Assembly (NCBI RefSeq): GCF_003144195.1
Contig: NW_020290001.1
Span: 548,717-612,716, forward strand
Length of the DNA: 64,000 bases
Origin: Ceraceosorus guamensis
Lineage: Eukaryota > Basidiomycota > Exobasidiomycetes > Ceraceosorales > Ceraceosoraceae
Direction of reading: 5' to 3'
Part shown: piece after piece, positions 1-13,343 of the stretch
How the letters are laid out: every line of letters begins with the position of its first letter
How positions within the stretch are numbered: the first letter of the stretch is position 1
Notes under the pieces: generated by a model
The model's input: only the letters and a program-made list of their open reading frames with translations
Databases searched by the model: none
What the model was told of the DNA's origin: nothing
Program-made: the position numbers and the translations under genes

Positions 1-2
1 TG

Positions 3-771
3 ACGTGCCTCAACGAAGCTCGCCCGTCATCTTGTCAGCGGATCTTCAAGCCATGGGATAAGAGGAACGAAGAGTCCTTGGAGAGTTGTCTTGAGAGCGA
101 TGCGGATGACCAGATCTTGCTGCGCATCCCCTTCACTTCTAGCGTCAAACTCAGAGCTCTTTTGCTCAAAGCTGGACCGGCAGGTCAGACGCCTGGTGAG
201 TAGCTGCTTTGCAAGGGGCCCGAACAAAGAGCGAGCTTGCAGCCCAAGTAGAAGCGACACGAGTGCGTCGCTATGGCTGCCTTGCGTGACGGCGAGCTTG
301 CCAAGAGGCCGCGCTGACAGTGTCTGGCCCGTCTGGGCTCCCCGACGCACAGCCAAGCTGCACTTGTATTCCAACGCACCCGCCACCCTGGACTTCGACG
401 ATGCCAATGCAGGAGTGCCCAAGCCGACGCAGAGCATCGAAAGTGTAGCCTTAGCTCGAGACGTTGTCGAGGTGGGTAGTTCATCCGCTTTTCACGCATC
501 CACCTTTCCTCCTCTGACTTTCGTCCGCGCTCTTCTTGCACGCGACGCACAGTATCCCCTCAGAGCACCAAAGTTTCCTGCAGTTTCGGAGCTTTTGATC
601 TTTATCCCTGCCGGCTCGGGAGACGAGACGGTGCGCATCGACTACATTGGATTCCGAGGAGAGTCTCTCGGACCACGTGGAGAAGCTCCTACGAACATAG
701 TCTACGAGTCTGCCCCACAGGTCAAGGATCACGCCAAGGCTGGTACGGAGAATACCAATAGGCTCGGGTGA
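3..771 (+). CDS. PITH-domain protein (PITHD1-like), 5' end cut off by the window
   Basis: Three exons are visible: 3–195, 353–471 and 553–771; they join in frame to 177 codons including the TGA. The first exon reads LNEARPSSCQRIFKPWDKR and then DADDQILLRIPFTSSVKLR, which is the classic opening of a PITH domain. The last exon has FPAVSELLIFIPAGSGDETV followed by RIDYIGFRGE and NIVYESAPQVKDH, the domain's closing beta strands. PITH domains bind the proteasome in thioredoxin-like TXNL1 proteins, while stand-alone PITHD1 proteins lack thioredoxin. The start and any N-terminal thioredoxin domain lie outside the window, so which of the two types this is cannot be decided. Donors are GTGAGT and GTGGGT. 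The family call is firm; the role is inferred from the family. Confidence 0.9.
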   Translation, partial: RASTKLARHLVSGSSSHGIRGTKSPWRVVLRAMRMTRSCCASPSLLASNSELFCSKLDRQVRRLVSSCFARGPNKERACSPSRSDTSASLWLPCVTASLPRGRADSVWPVWAPRRTAKLHLYSNAPATLDFDDANAGVPKPTQSIESVALARDVVEVGSSSAFHASTFPPLTFVRALLARDAQYPLRAPKFPAVSELLIFIPAGSGDETVRIDYIGFRGESLGPRGEAPTNIVYESAPQVKDHAKAGTENTNRLG

Positions 772-961
772 CGTGACATCAAAGCTTGGAGCGTACCGCG
801 CAGCGCGCATTTTGTACCAACATTACACGTCTCCGCTCTCAATGAAGTCATCGATTGGTGTGATCAAGCTTCAATGAAGAAGGGAGCGAGTGCGGAGGAA
901 TGTGATATGGTACAGAGAGATGAGAGACGACAGAAATGTCGAGCAGATCATTCGTCGGTCG

Positions 962-3384
962 TCAAGGACCAACGCCAAACTTTTGCTGGTCCCACACTTT
1001 GTCGGCAGGCCCATAAGGCTTTGGCTTGTGGTGGAAAGCGAGCGCGTCTCGTGCAAAACTTGGATGATCAGCGCTCAAGTCCTTGCGCGAAATTGGAAAA
1101 ACAATTCCCAGCTCGTGATTCAGCAGGCCAGTCATCTGCGATTTGCGAGCTTTTTGTCAGCAAACAATCTTAGTGACGAGGCGAAGCAACGAGAGGTGCG
1201 CACCGTTGGGTTAGCAGCGTCTTTCGGCTTGCTAATGTGACCCCAGGCTGCAGCTGTCAAGTTCGCACTACCCATGTACAGCCAGCCGACGAATTCTGCC
1301 TTCCTCCTCTTCTCTAGCACTCGCTGTTTGGCTTGCTCTCGTGCTGATTCTGCATCAAGTGGCATGCAAACAGCCTCTGAGCCCGTGGAGGCGCTGCTGC
1401 TACCACCCAGGGTGCGACCTGCTGAGGACCAACTTGATGACGCACTTTGTCCTTTGCGTGACGGTGATGGAGAAGGTTCCCAAGTAACCCCAGGCTGAAG
1501 GGCAAAGATGATCTTCAAATGCATGAGCATTGTGCCCCGCTGACTGGCAGGCTGATGCATCACCTGTCGATTCCTGAAACAACATCGCAACGATACTGAT
1601 GCTCTGTCAGCGTCAATTTGAATCTTGACTCGAAATATTACGACAGACCCACTTGTCAATCTCGGCCGTCTTGGCAAAGAATGTTCCGGCCGATGATCTT
1701 CCTCCAGGAGCCTCATCTACTTGAGCGAGAGTGGGAAACTGAATGCGGACCGGAGGCCAATCACCAAAATCCACAACTTCTTCAGTGTCGTAGTCTTCTG
1801 GGACCGCTGCTGAGCTCAGAGCAGCTTTATGTGCTCCTTTTGCTTGGCTTGTGCCAGCTGGCAGAGGCACTAGTCGGCCAAGACCCGATGCAATCAAGTG
1901 CAGGTGATGTAGCCACAAGACGTTGCTACGTCCACCCAACGAAGAGCCCTAACGGGATAAGATCTGCGTGAGCGCTTTGGCAAAATTGAGCGAATCGTCC
2001 TTGTCACACACCTGCGTCAAAAGCTGCATCCCGCCTCGACGCGGAGTAATCTTGAAATCGTCGATGATCCGTTTCAAACGGCCTAATCCACGGGTCTCGA
2101 TCGACTTCCATCCCCAGACTGATACTAGGCCTGGCTCAGGGAAGCTGGCACACAAGCGCGCACCCGAGCTTCCCCCGAATGCTGAGAGATCATACTCCTC
2201 CAGAGCTTTCACGCAAGGGTGCTCCTGAGACTTCATATTCCAAGAGTTGAACAAGGTGGCAAGCTGCTTGAAAGCATCCGAAGCCCTGCTGACAGCTTCC
2301 TGGCCCTCTGACAACCTGCGAAAATCTTGTACATATGCCAGCTGCGATTGAGGGCTCAGTTTCGGCGTCATGCTGGGCACGGCGCGAGCATGCGAGTGCT
2401 CATACTCACATTTTCGACTTGATACCAGTCGTATTCGATCAAGTTGCCGGTCAAGATACAGATGCGCAATCGATCAGGGTACTTCAACATCACTATCTTG
2501 ACGTGCTGCACGCCCCATGCTCCTTCTTTGGGCCGCTTGGGAGCAACATAAGTCCAGCTTGCCGGCCACAATCTCTTGATCTCCGCAGTGCTCTGCGGCT
2601 TACAAGGAGAGAGAATGTTGAGCAACAGCACCAACATGTACCCGAACGTCAGACTACTGACCGCCTTCTGCATGTCGTCGACAAGGGTCACACGAGGTGC
2701 CCTCGAGCCGCTGGGCACCAAAGTTGGTAGCCAAGTAGGATCAGCGCAGAAGCTGCTGAAAAGGATGTGGGTGCAGCCGGCCGAGTCATTCGCAGTGGTG
2801 GGGAGGAGCATGTCCTCAAAGCGCATTCCGTTAGGCGCTGGAGTGGCGTAATGGTTGTAGGATCGCTACAAGCAGCGCAGAGCCCTGGCCTTGTGTCAGC
2901 AAGCCTTGGACACGTGAGCATGGTGGTCAAGCTGGCGAGGACTCACCCTCACTGTTCCGTCCCAAAAGCGATCTCTAGACTGTATGCGCTCAAGAGAGCT
3001 GCTGACAGTATGCTTATAAGTACCCGACTCATTCGCTACAGATCTACGGGCCTGGCCAGCATCTGTCAGGCTGTGAACGGAAGCTCCGTCTTGAGACGGA
3101 CCTGTCATGCGAGAGCGTTGGGCTGGCGGCTGTGAAGGGCCGGCCTCTTCCATAGCACGTTTTGCAGCTCGTTCTTTCCTCTCAGTCTCCAGCTGAGCTC
3201 TATCCAGCAGACTCAGGCCACCGACCGACCCTCCTGCTGCGGTTCCATGCCTGACCTCGTTCTGAGTCGGTCTTGAAATATCCTCGCCCCAGCCGCCCCT
3301 TTTTGGCGCCTCATCTTCGTCCTCTGTCTCCGAATCGTCCACAATGATCGGGTCTTGAAATCCAGCTCCTTGTTTTGGTGGCAT
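962..3384 (-). CDS. TDP1: Tyrosyl-DNA phosphodiesterase 1 (TDP1)
   Basis: Six exons join in frame to 687 aa: 2947–3384, 2410–2865, 2012–2341, 1653–1948, 1204–1573 and 962–1135. The enzyme hydrolyses the bond between a trapped topoisomerase I tyrosine and the DNA 3' end; it acts in the nucleus. Two HKD half-sites of the phospholipase D fold are visible. The first is HVKIVML (H about 267, K 269) followed by ILTGNLIEYDW. The second is MHLKIIFAL (H about 525, K 527) followed by GSANLTAAAWG. The C-terminus, NHELGIVFP to the end, is also typical. The first about 140 residues are acidic and disordered, as usual in the family. Compared with animal TDP1, about 60 extra Ser/Lys-rich residues separate H-x-K from the Asn of the second site; an unspliced intron there cannot be excluded. 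The gene is divergent from TFG2 and shares its 380-bp upstream region. Confidence 0.93.
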
Positions 3385-3766
3385 TTCGCATAGCTAGACA
3401 ATGAGGCAGAGTGAACATTTGCCAAGCTATGATTTCGCGGCTGTGCTGGTATCAGGAAGCTCAGAGTCATTCACGATTGGCTGAAAGCAGCGCAGCGCTA
3501 CGGTGCTGCTGGTTTTGCGCGGCGTGATGCGCGTCCGAAATAAAGAGAGTCACGAGTCTGTGCGCGGCCGGCACAGGCGCGTATGCGCGCTTTGCAGTCA
3601 CGAGTCAAGCGAGGGCCTCATGACGATGACGAGGCGATGATCCATGTGTCCAACATCCTTCAGCAAGAACACCATCCAACCTGACGCGGACGCAGTGACG
3701 TCTCGGCGTCATCACACGTCCGAATCACGCCTATTGACTGACGCGCTTAGCAACAATCCGCTCGAC
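3385..3766. promoter_or_regulatory. Shared upstream region of TDP1 and TFG2
   Basis: This is a 382-bp gap between two divergent genes. It carries two exact copies of the 11-mer AGTCACGAGTC at 3548–3558 and 3596–3606, in the same orientation and 48 bp apart, and an alternating GC stretch around 3563–3587. No clear TATA box is seen for either gene. An in-frame ATG for TFG2 exists upstream at 3644, so part of this gap could be coding if that start is used. Confidence 0.5.
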
Positions 3767-5289
3767 ATGTCCACTCCTCGAGGAGGCGGAAGAGGGAGCA
3801 ATCGGGCGTCCGGCACGCCTCAACCCGTCGAAGGCTCACGAGGATTGAGATCCGGCACCCCCTCTCACTCGACAGCGGGAGCCTCAGCCGGACCTTCTGC
3901 AGATGTGGCGGCCGACAGGAAGAGGGAGAGGTCTCCGGAACCTAATGAAGAGCTGGACATGACGGACGCGGCAACCAATGCTTGGCTCGTTAGAGTCCCC
4001 CGTTTTCTAAAGGAGGCGTGGGCCGGTGTGGATCAGGACGACGTCAACCTGGGCTTTGTCAGAGTGTACGAGTGAGTTCATGCGCACTCACGAAGCTTCC
4101 TTGACTCTGCGCGTGCCATGAAGTTGCGCTGGCCTTTTAATAAGCCGCTTGCTCATTGTGCCCTTGCGCCGCTTCGCCTTCAAAGTGCCGATCATCGTGG
4201 ACATCAACGCATGGAACTGCATCTGCCAGAGACAAAAGGGCCTTCGGTCCCAGGCGTGCCAGCATCATCAGACTTTCCGAGGCGCTTTGATTTGCGAATG
4301 GCTGTCGATCATGCCACTGGTCAGGTGCGAAGCACTCGAAATACGTGGGCTTTCAAGGAGTGGGAAGAGGAAGGAGATGCGTATGACAGCGATGAGGATA
4401 TCCTAGACAGTCATGGAGATTTAGTGCAGCTCACAGGAGAAGGGAGGAGGACACGCAGTGAGCAAATGGCATTGTGGTGTATGGGCGGCTCGATCCTCTA
4501 CTGATAGCATGTTTGCGCTTCTTCAGGGCGCACAGCTGTCACGGGCACGGTAACGAATGAGGTCCACGCGACGCCTCAAGCCAGAGCAGCACCAGCTGCC
4601 TCTAGCTCAAAGTACAATACTGCATCCAGCGGCATGACTCCCGAGTATCGAGCGCTGCTCAAAAAACGAAAGGAGGCGAGCAAGACCCAAGACAGGACGC
4701 AAATGCTTGACGAGACCGACACGGCTCGGAACAACATGCTGGCCGCGGGTGTGCAAGGCTTTGGCACACGCAATCCCGCTAACTTTGTGGTGAGGAATGT
4801 CATGATCAAGGCTCCCTTGACAACGTCGAAAGCTGATAAGGGAACCTTTCACTTGCGACGCAGACTGTCGCTGCAAAGCCGACATCGACGGACAAATTCG
4901 CTCGTCTGCCGCGCAACGAGCTGCTGGATATGCTCATGCAAGCGTTCGAAAAGTACAAGTACTGGTCCACAAAGGGATTGCGAGAGCACACGAAGCAGCC
5001 CGAGATCTACCTCAAGGAAGTCTTGTCTACCGTTGCCGACTTTCACAAGCGTGGACCTTACGCCAAGAATTGGTCTCTGAAGCCCGAGTATGCGAATGTC
5101 AGACCACAGACCACTGCTCAAGCGTCTTCGAGCACTGCTGCTGCCGCTGTTACATCTGGTGGATGGGGTCTTTCGCCGGGCGATTTGGCTGCTCAGACAT
5201 CCCACAATAATGAGCCGGGTGGACTGAGCGGCGAAGAAGGCAACAATGATTCGGAGGACGACGGTGAAGACTTCGAGGACATCGTTTGA
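3767..5289 (+). CDS. TFG2: Transcription initiation factor TFIIF subunit beta (RAP30/Tfg2)
   Basis: Four exons, 3767–4071, 4186–4457, 4527–4789 and 4864–5289, give 421 aa. The protein is the small subunit of TFIIF, which escorts RNA polymerase II to promoters. The N-terminal part has the dimerisation-domain signature NAWLVRVPRFLKEAW. The middle has the SSKYNTASSGMTPEYRALLKK linker. The C-terminal winged helix is unmistakable: ARLPRNELLDMLMQAFEKY, YWSTKGLREHTKQPEIYLKE and NWSLKPEYANVRP. The tail is acidic (SEDDGEDFEDIV). An in-frame ATG at 3644 would add 41 residues; I prefer 3767 (MSTPRGGGRG) because the added part has no family features. All introns are short (69–114 nt). The gene is convergent with the F-box-like gene, with 184 bp between the stops. 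Confidence 0.93.
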
Positions 5290-5473
5290 GAGAAAGCCGT
5301 GTCATCAAACGCAATGCCGACTACATGTCCTGTGAATCGACTCGTGAAGGGCTGCCAATTGCTGTGCGATGATGGTTGCTGTGTTGTTACAAGATGATTG
5401 GAATGCTCGGGATTGTCTGGGAAATGTCTGAATCGTCGTGAAGAATAGAAGCTCGTGGGAAGCGCCGAGCACA

Positions 5474-7082
5474 TTAATTTATGACCAGCCTTGCCACGTC
5501 GTCGGCGAGCGTCTGCTCAGGTTCCGAGCCTGCGTCGGCTGCTCCACTAGCGACTGTATTAGACAGCGACTTTGCTTGAGCATCGAGCCAAGCAAAGCCT
5601 TGCGCGGTAGCGCCTAGCACGTCGTCAGCTTCGTCTTTCCAAGGTGCCGCAAGAGGAAGGTCGTCGTCGTCTGCTGCTGCATGGCCCACCGGCCACTCTT
5701 CGTAGCGAGCCTTTCCAGATCCAGTCGCTCCAACTGTGCTCGTCGTGGAATGCAGATGCCCAGACGCGGCAAGCTCAAACATGACTTGTCGTCTGCTCCG
5801 CACAGCGTTTGCTTGATGCTCTTTGAGCAAGTCGAGTGGGCCCGATTCGTCTGCCACGTCCACCTTGCGTTGCGACGAGGCTTTGCCGATCACGCGGAAG
5901 CGGAGCCTCTCATCGTCGATGGGTCTCAATTCATCAGCGATGGCAGCGAGCGAGGAAACATCAGCTCGTACGATGAGCTTTTGAAGAGCCGGTGCTGTGG
6001 AGGAACCGCTTCGTTGGCCTGGGTCATCTGGACTGACAGTCGCCGAAAGCAGGGCCATGACAACCCCACGCCCAATGATTGGGAACATGAAGCCCGTTGG
6101 GCCGAGCGGAGGTAGTTGTGGGTACGTGAGCACCAGATGAGTCAAGGACCTTGCGGTGAACAAGCCAGGCAGGCAGTCCTTGTGAAAGTGTGTGAGCTAA
6201 TGGTGGCGCGGGACAGAAGTGAGCTTCCAGCGGGCTGTACGTGCGATTCAGCTGCCTCGCAATGTCACTCACGTGCAGCCTCCGCACCCCTTCATGTGTA
6301 GGAATCTCTCCCGGCCTGGGAACCGGGACCACATCACGCCTACATCCATGCATTCCCACAAACAGATGGGAGCCTTCTACATTAAGCAGAGTCATTTCCC
6401 TCGCCCGCCTGAGGGCGTACAGTCCCGGACTCCAGTCCCAACAGAAGCGCCTATCGATGCTCAGTGTCCGAACGTTGGGACACAATTGCAATATCCTGTC
6501 AGCTGTAGGCGATCCCATGGTCCCAAAGCAGCCAGACCTGGATGAAGCAGTGTAGTCATGAATAGCCATCCTGTATCGAGGATTGTTGGGAGCAGGGTCA
6601 TCCTCGAAGAGACGAGCGATGGGTGCGGCCGGACAAGCATCCCCGAGGACGAGCAAAGCTACGATCAACCTGCCCAGATCAGGTCGAGAAGCCAAAGTCT
6701 GCCTGAGCATCCCAACGGATTCAGCTTCACGAAGCTCTGGAGCGCGATAGAGAATGGGTGTGTAGCGAAGTTGATGGAGCTTGCTCAGTTGACACAGCAT
6801 AGCGCAAGTATCGCTCGATTGCTGAGCTGCTGCATCGAGTATGTCCAGCATCAGTTCCCAAGGTACTTTTGACCCTGCTCCTGGAATCAGATCAGGTGCA
6901 TTGTCACCTTTGGCGCGCCTTCTGAGCGTGTGCAGACGTGACGGTGGCGAGTAAGAGGTTGTGCTACTCGAATGCGTGTGAGCATTGTCGATAGAGGCCG
7001 ACGCCATATCAGTACCGTGCGGAGACGGCTCGCTGCTTCGCCATGATCCCAACAAGGACACGCCAGGTATCAGCGAGAGCAT
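5474..7082 (-). CDS. F-box/LRR-like hypothetical protein
   Basis: Two exons, 6273–7082 and 5474–6178, give 504 aa. I do not recognise a named family. Around residues 72–110 the sequence VPWELMLDILDAAAQ followed by a Leu/Cys-rich helix (CAMLCQLSKLHQLRY) looks like a degenerate F-box. Later segments such as RILQLCPNVRTLSID, RRAREMTLLNVEG and SLTHLVLTYPQLPPL have the spacing of leucine-rich repeats. This layout is common in fungal substrate receptors of SCF ubiquitin ligases, but the match is weak and the function is inference. The C-terminal 80 residues are acidic and alanine-rich. The first ATG in the open frame is at 7082; a second at 7007 (MASASIDN) is equally possible. Confidence 0.7.
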
Positions 7083-7811
7083 GACTCGCAGAGGATGTCG
7101 GCAATCAGGCAAGAAGATGCGCGTTGGAGATGCTCTTGACAGGCTCAGTGAAAGGTGGGCGGAGAAGGGTCGAGGTTCGCCCGTTCGCCGTAAAGCGGAA
7201 AAGGGAGCAGGGCCTTGCCTTGGCTCCTTTCCTGGGTGCTCCGACGTTCGCGTCTGATCAGCTGCTCAAGTCGCTACACTATACTTGGCGAGTCGGAGCA
7301 TGGTCTGCGCGCAGTGTCGGCAATCAGAATGTGGATGCTGTAGCTGCTCAAAGCGAGCATCGATGAAGAGCCAAAGGTATCATCCAAGGTCAAATTGTGC
7401 GAACATACAAGCTCCCTCAATTGCTCCGCGTGCTCTGGGAGATCGCGCATGTCAGCCGGCCCGATCGAGCGGCTTTGCGCGGCGTCATGCATCATTGTTG
7501 CCTGGGCGCATCATCCATCTGCATGTGGAGTGGTGAATGCGCTTCTGCGTAGATGTGCGTGTGCAAGACCTCTTGTGTGCCCAGCAGGACGTGCGCAGTC
7601 TTTTCTCATCTCATCTCGAACTGCTTCTTTTCCCGGGCCGCTAGCATTCACGAGCAACATCAGTCGGCACGAGTCGCTTGCAACATCAGCGTCTGAGGTC
7701 TGTCACCATAGAAGAAAGCAAGCGCACAAAGGGCCCACATGCAGCTTCTCTATCGATCATGTTATTAATCGTTATTGCAACTACATCAACATCCTTGCCT
7801 TCTGGGTCATC
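7083..7811. other. Intergenic region, nothing recognised
   Basis: This 729-bp gap lies between the 3' end of SPE3-LYS9 and the start of the F-box/LRR-like gene, both on the minus strand. Open frames here are short and have no family features. It presumably holds the terminator of SPE3-LYS9 and the promoter of the F-box/LRR-like gene. Confidence 0.4.
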
Positions 7812-10536
<2,725 letters not shown>

Positions 10537-11460
10537 CTTTGCTACCAGTATTCGTGACTGAGAACTTCTGAGAGCGACGCGAGAAAGGGGATGGTGGTGG
10601 AGGTTGAGTCTCCAGCCAAATCTCATACCCTTGTGAGCTCGTTATTCGGCCTCAGGTACATCACGTACGTATGACTCGAAGCAACCTTGGGTTCGAATCA
10701 CGAGTGCTGCGCTGTATAGAACCGTCTCGAGAAGAAAGGTTGGGCGCGCGCGCGCGGGCTGTGGAGAATCGCACGCAAGAAAGATTTTGATTTTGAGCCG
10801 TCGTCCGTGCGCGCGGCGCATCAATTAAGGCATATATCGGTAACGGCCACGTGGGCAAGGCTGATCGGGACCTACTGGGCACGATGGTGGGAAATCGAAG
10901 ATTCATCAATCACGGTCAGTCACTCGTCTGAACACCTCCTTCCCCCACAGTCGATTTTTCTGGTTCCAAGAGACCATGCTATTTTTCATACGCGCATCGA
11001 AGACGCTAGTCCACGTCTTCTCCAGCTCCAACATCAGAGTCACAGTCAAGAGTGCAGAGGTATGGTTGCAGAGGAAACAGCGCGCACTTTGACTGTTCAT
11101 TCTGATTTTCGAATCGTGTCTCAAGATTCAAATTCTTGATCCACGTGATTGACGCTTTTGTGATCCTTGGGGTGGATGACTATGCAGTCACGTGTCAGTT
11201 CTCGAGCAGAGGTGAAAGTCAAAAGTCAGAAAAGGTCCAATTATAAGAGTCGAGTCGAGGTGGAGGTTGCAGCTCGGCGCCTCGGCGGGCACGCCTGCTG
11301 GTGCGTCGTCTCTTTCTGACCAAGCGCATCATGCCACAGCAACTCACGACTAGCTTCGATCAAACCATCCAAAGGCTCACTCGATTGGTATCTATTACAT
11401 CAACATGAGCAAAGTTCCAGTTTGTTGATGTCAGGCGACGGGTGATCGGGGCTTCATCAA

Positions 11461-11485
11461 GCTCAGCTCAGCTCAGCTCAGCTCA
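11461..11485. repeat. Tandem repeat (GCTCA)x5
   Basis: Five perfect copies of a 5-bp unit, in the region between SPE3-LYS9 and the alcohol dehydrogenase. No coding frame uses it. Confidence 0.9.
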
Positions 11486-11650
11486 GAGCTGTGGGCAAAG
11501 TGCGAAAGTCATGCGCGTGTACCATGATCGATGCTGCTACGACAAAAAAGAGTGGATCCACACTCGCGCACGTACACATCGCGCCGGTAGGTACGTCACT
11601 GCTGGTAGACGCGGTGCCGTTGGTCGAGACTGTTGGACCCTTTTTCCCTC

Positions 11651-11651
<1 letters not shown>

Positions 11652-11687
<36 letters not shown>
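11652..11687. repeat. Trinucleotide repeat (CTG)x12
   Basis: Twelve perfect CTG units in non-coding DNA. It reads as Leu, Cys or Ala on the plus strand and as Gln, Ser or Ala on the minus strand, but no gene runs through it. Confidence 0.95.
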
Positions 11688-12030
11688 AAAAGCACAGACG
11701 ACACGCCTGTCAAACAAGTGTGCGCTGACCTTTGTAGGTACAGTAAGAGCACCACTGCTATGTGATTCGGATCGTCAGCGCACCCAGCAGGCACCCAGTC
11801 GCGGGGCCGAGCGGCCGTCAGGATCCTTCCTTACCATCGATGATGTCGTGTGCGAGATCGTGACGCGCACGACCGAGGTCGGATGCACACCTCTTCCTCC
11901 GAAACACACGCTTCCATCTTCTTGTTGGGTGGTGTGGCGCTTGCTAAGCGCTCTGGTGGCACTCGCATTCGAGCGTTTGCTGTCGTCAATGGCAGCTCAG
12001 CTGGCTTACAGGTACTAGCAATGCCATCCT

Positions 12031-12037
12031 TATATAA
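12031..12037 (+). promoter_or_regulatory. TATA box of the alcohol dehydrogenase gene
   Basis: TATATAA lies 122 bp upstream of the ATG at 12159. Its position argues against an upstream start in the same open frame and for 12159. Confidence 0.6.
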
Positions 12038-12158
12038 CAGCTCGCAGTCCGAATCCTCTTTGTATCCCCTCCGTCTCGTTTGGAAACCATTCTCGCGTCA
12101 CTACTCTCACACTTGTGCCTCCTTGCGCAGAACAGCAGCTCTATCTCAGTCAGCCATC

Positions 12159-13343
12159 ATGGACGCAATCAAACAAACAGCCGAGAGCGTCGGAGACGTC
12201 ATTCACAACTCTACCTTTCAAGGCAATGGACAGCAGCCCAGCCAAGATGCGCTCCCAAGCAAGATGAAGGCCGGCATCATCGAAAAATTCAACTCTTCCG
12301 TCGCATTTCAAGAAGGGCGAGAAGTGCCGAGCGATTTGAAGGGGCACGATATCCTGGTGCAGATCAAAGCTGCGGGCATGTGTCACACCGACTTGCAAGT
12401 CCTGCAGGGCGTCTATGCCTCGCAAGGTTCGCACGAGGGCATGATTGGCTCTCACGAACCAGCAGGCATCGTGGTCGCGCTCGGTCCCGATGCGATGTCC
12501 GCGGGCAAGGTCAAGGTTGGAAGTCGCGTAGGCAGCATCAACACTTTTGGCTTTTGCGGCAAGTGCAAGGCTTGCAAAGCCAATGGACCTCAATTGTGCG
12601 AAAATGTCAAGGGTCTCTTGGGTCTCACCATCGATGGCGGATTTGCGCAGTACGCCAAGATGGACGCTAGAGTCGTCGGCTTGATCCCAGAGAGCATTCC
12701 CTTCGATCAGGCAGCGCCACTGTTCTGCGCAGGCGCTACCATCTACGGTGCTCTCAAGGCCGTCGGTATCGAGAAGGGCAAGTGGCTCGCCATCGTCGGT
12801 CTAGGCGGTCTTGGTCACCTGGGCGTTCAGTACGCCAAAGCGCTCGGCTTCAAAGTCGTCGCGCTGGACAATCGTCAAGAAGCGCTTGATCTGTTGAAAG
12901 AAGCGCCGGCCAATCTGCGTCCGGATCAGAGCTACCTGATGCACGACGATGAGAAGAAGAATGAGCAAATCATCCAGCAGCTCGGTTCAGGCTTCTACGA
13001 CTCTGATCCTGGAGTGGACAAGGCCATCATTTGCGCGGAAGCGAGACATTTGCCTCGTGTGACGCAGCAATTCTTGAGAAAAGGCGGCATCATTTGCGAT
13101 GTGGGACTACCTGCTGATGGGCCCCTAGAAGTCGACGCTTTCGCACTCAGCTTCAAAGAGCAGACGATCCGCGGACGATTGATCTGCACGCCCAAGGAAG
13201 CTCAAGATTTGGTGGATCTTCACGCACAAGAAGGTTGCAGGACCCACATTGAGAAGACATACCCCATCGAAGAGATCAAGGACGTGTACAAGCACTACGA
13301 GTCCAAAGACCTCAAGGGTCGCATCGTCGTGACGTTTGACTAG
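12159..13343 (+). CDS. Zinc-dependent alcohol dehydrogenase (medium-chain family)
   Basis: A single exon of 394 aa. The enzyme should oxidise an alcohol to an aldehyde with NAD. Both zinc sites are visible: the catalytic set CHTD (about residue 74) and SHEPAG, and the structural set C-x2-C-x2-C-x7-C in CGKCKACKANGPQLC (about residue 133). The coenzyme fold has GLGGLGHLGVQYAKALG near residue 214. It resembles yeast ADH1-type enzymes but carries about 40 extra N-terminal residues (MDAIKQTAESVGDVIHN…). The frame is open upstream to 11850, and an upstream ATG would add an Arg/Ser-rich leader that could target mitochondria. The TATA box at 12031 favours the start chosen. Substrate and cell location remain undetermined. 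Confidence 0.93.
   Translation: MDAIKQTAESVGDVIHNSTFQGNGQQPSQDALPSKMKAGIIEKFNSSVAFQEGREVPSDLKGHDILVQIKAAGMCHTDLQVLQGVYASQGSHEGMIGSHEPAGIVVALGPDAMSAGKVKVGSRVGSINTFGFCGKCKACKANGPQLCENVKGLLGLTIDGGFAQYAKMDARVVGLIPESIPFDQAAPLFCAGATIYGALKAVGIEKGKWLAIVGLGGLGHLGVQYAKALGFKVVALDNRQEALDLLKEAPANLRPDQSYLMHDDEKKNEQIIQQLGSGFYDSDPGVDKAIICAEARHLPRVTQQFLRKGGIICDVGLPADGPLEVDAFALSFKEQTIRGRLICTPKEAQDLVDLHAQEGCRTHIEKTYPIEEIKDVYKHYESKDLKGRIVVTFD

Larger units (their letters stand above)
10537..12158. promoter_or_regulatory. 1.6-kb divergent upstream region with short tandem repeats
   Basis: The region separates SPE3-LYS9 (minus) from the alcohol dehydrogenase (plus). It contains a (GCTCA)5 array at 11461–11485, a (CTG)12 array at 11652–11687, a CG-alternating run near 10743–10755 and a good TATA box at 12031–12037 (TATATAA), 122 bp before the dehydrogenase ATG. 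Open frames running through the CTG array encode homopolymers in three frames and are not genes. Confidence 0.55.

Noticed and set aside
10650-10720. tRNA-like B box (GGGTTCGAATCA)
   Set aside because: The T-arm has a mismatch at its second pair and no acceptor-stem partner or A box lies at the right distance upstream.
11491-11794. Overlapping open frames with poly-Cys, poly-Leu, poly-Gln or poly-Ser
   Set aside because: They all come from the (CTG)12 tract read in different frames; no start context or family match.
11850-12158. N-terminal extension of the alcohol dehydrogenase
   Set aside because: The frame is open, but the TATA box at 12031 lies inside it and the family match begins after 12159.
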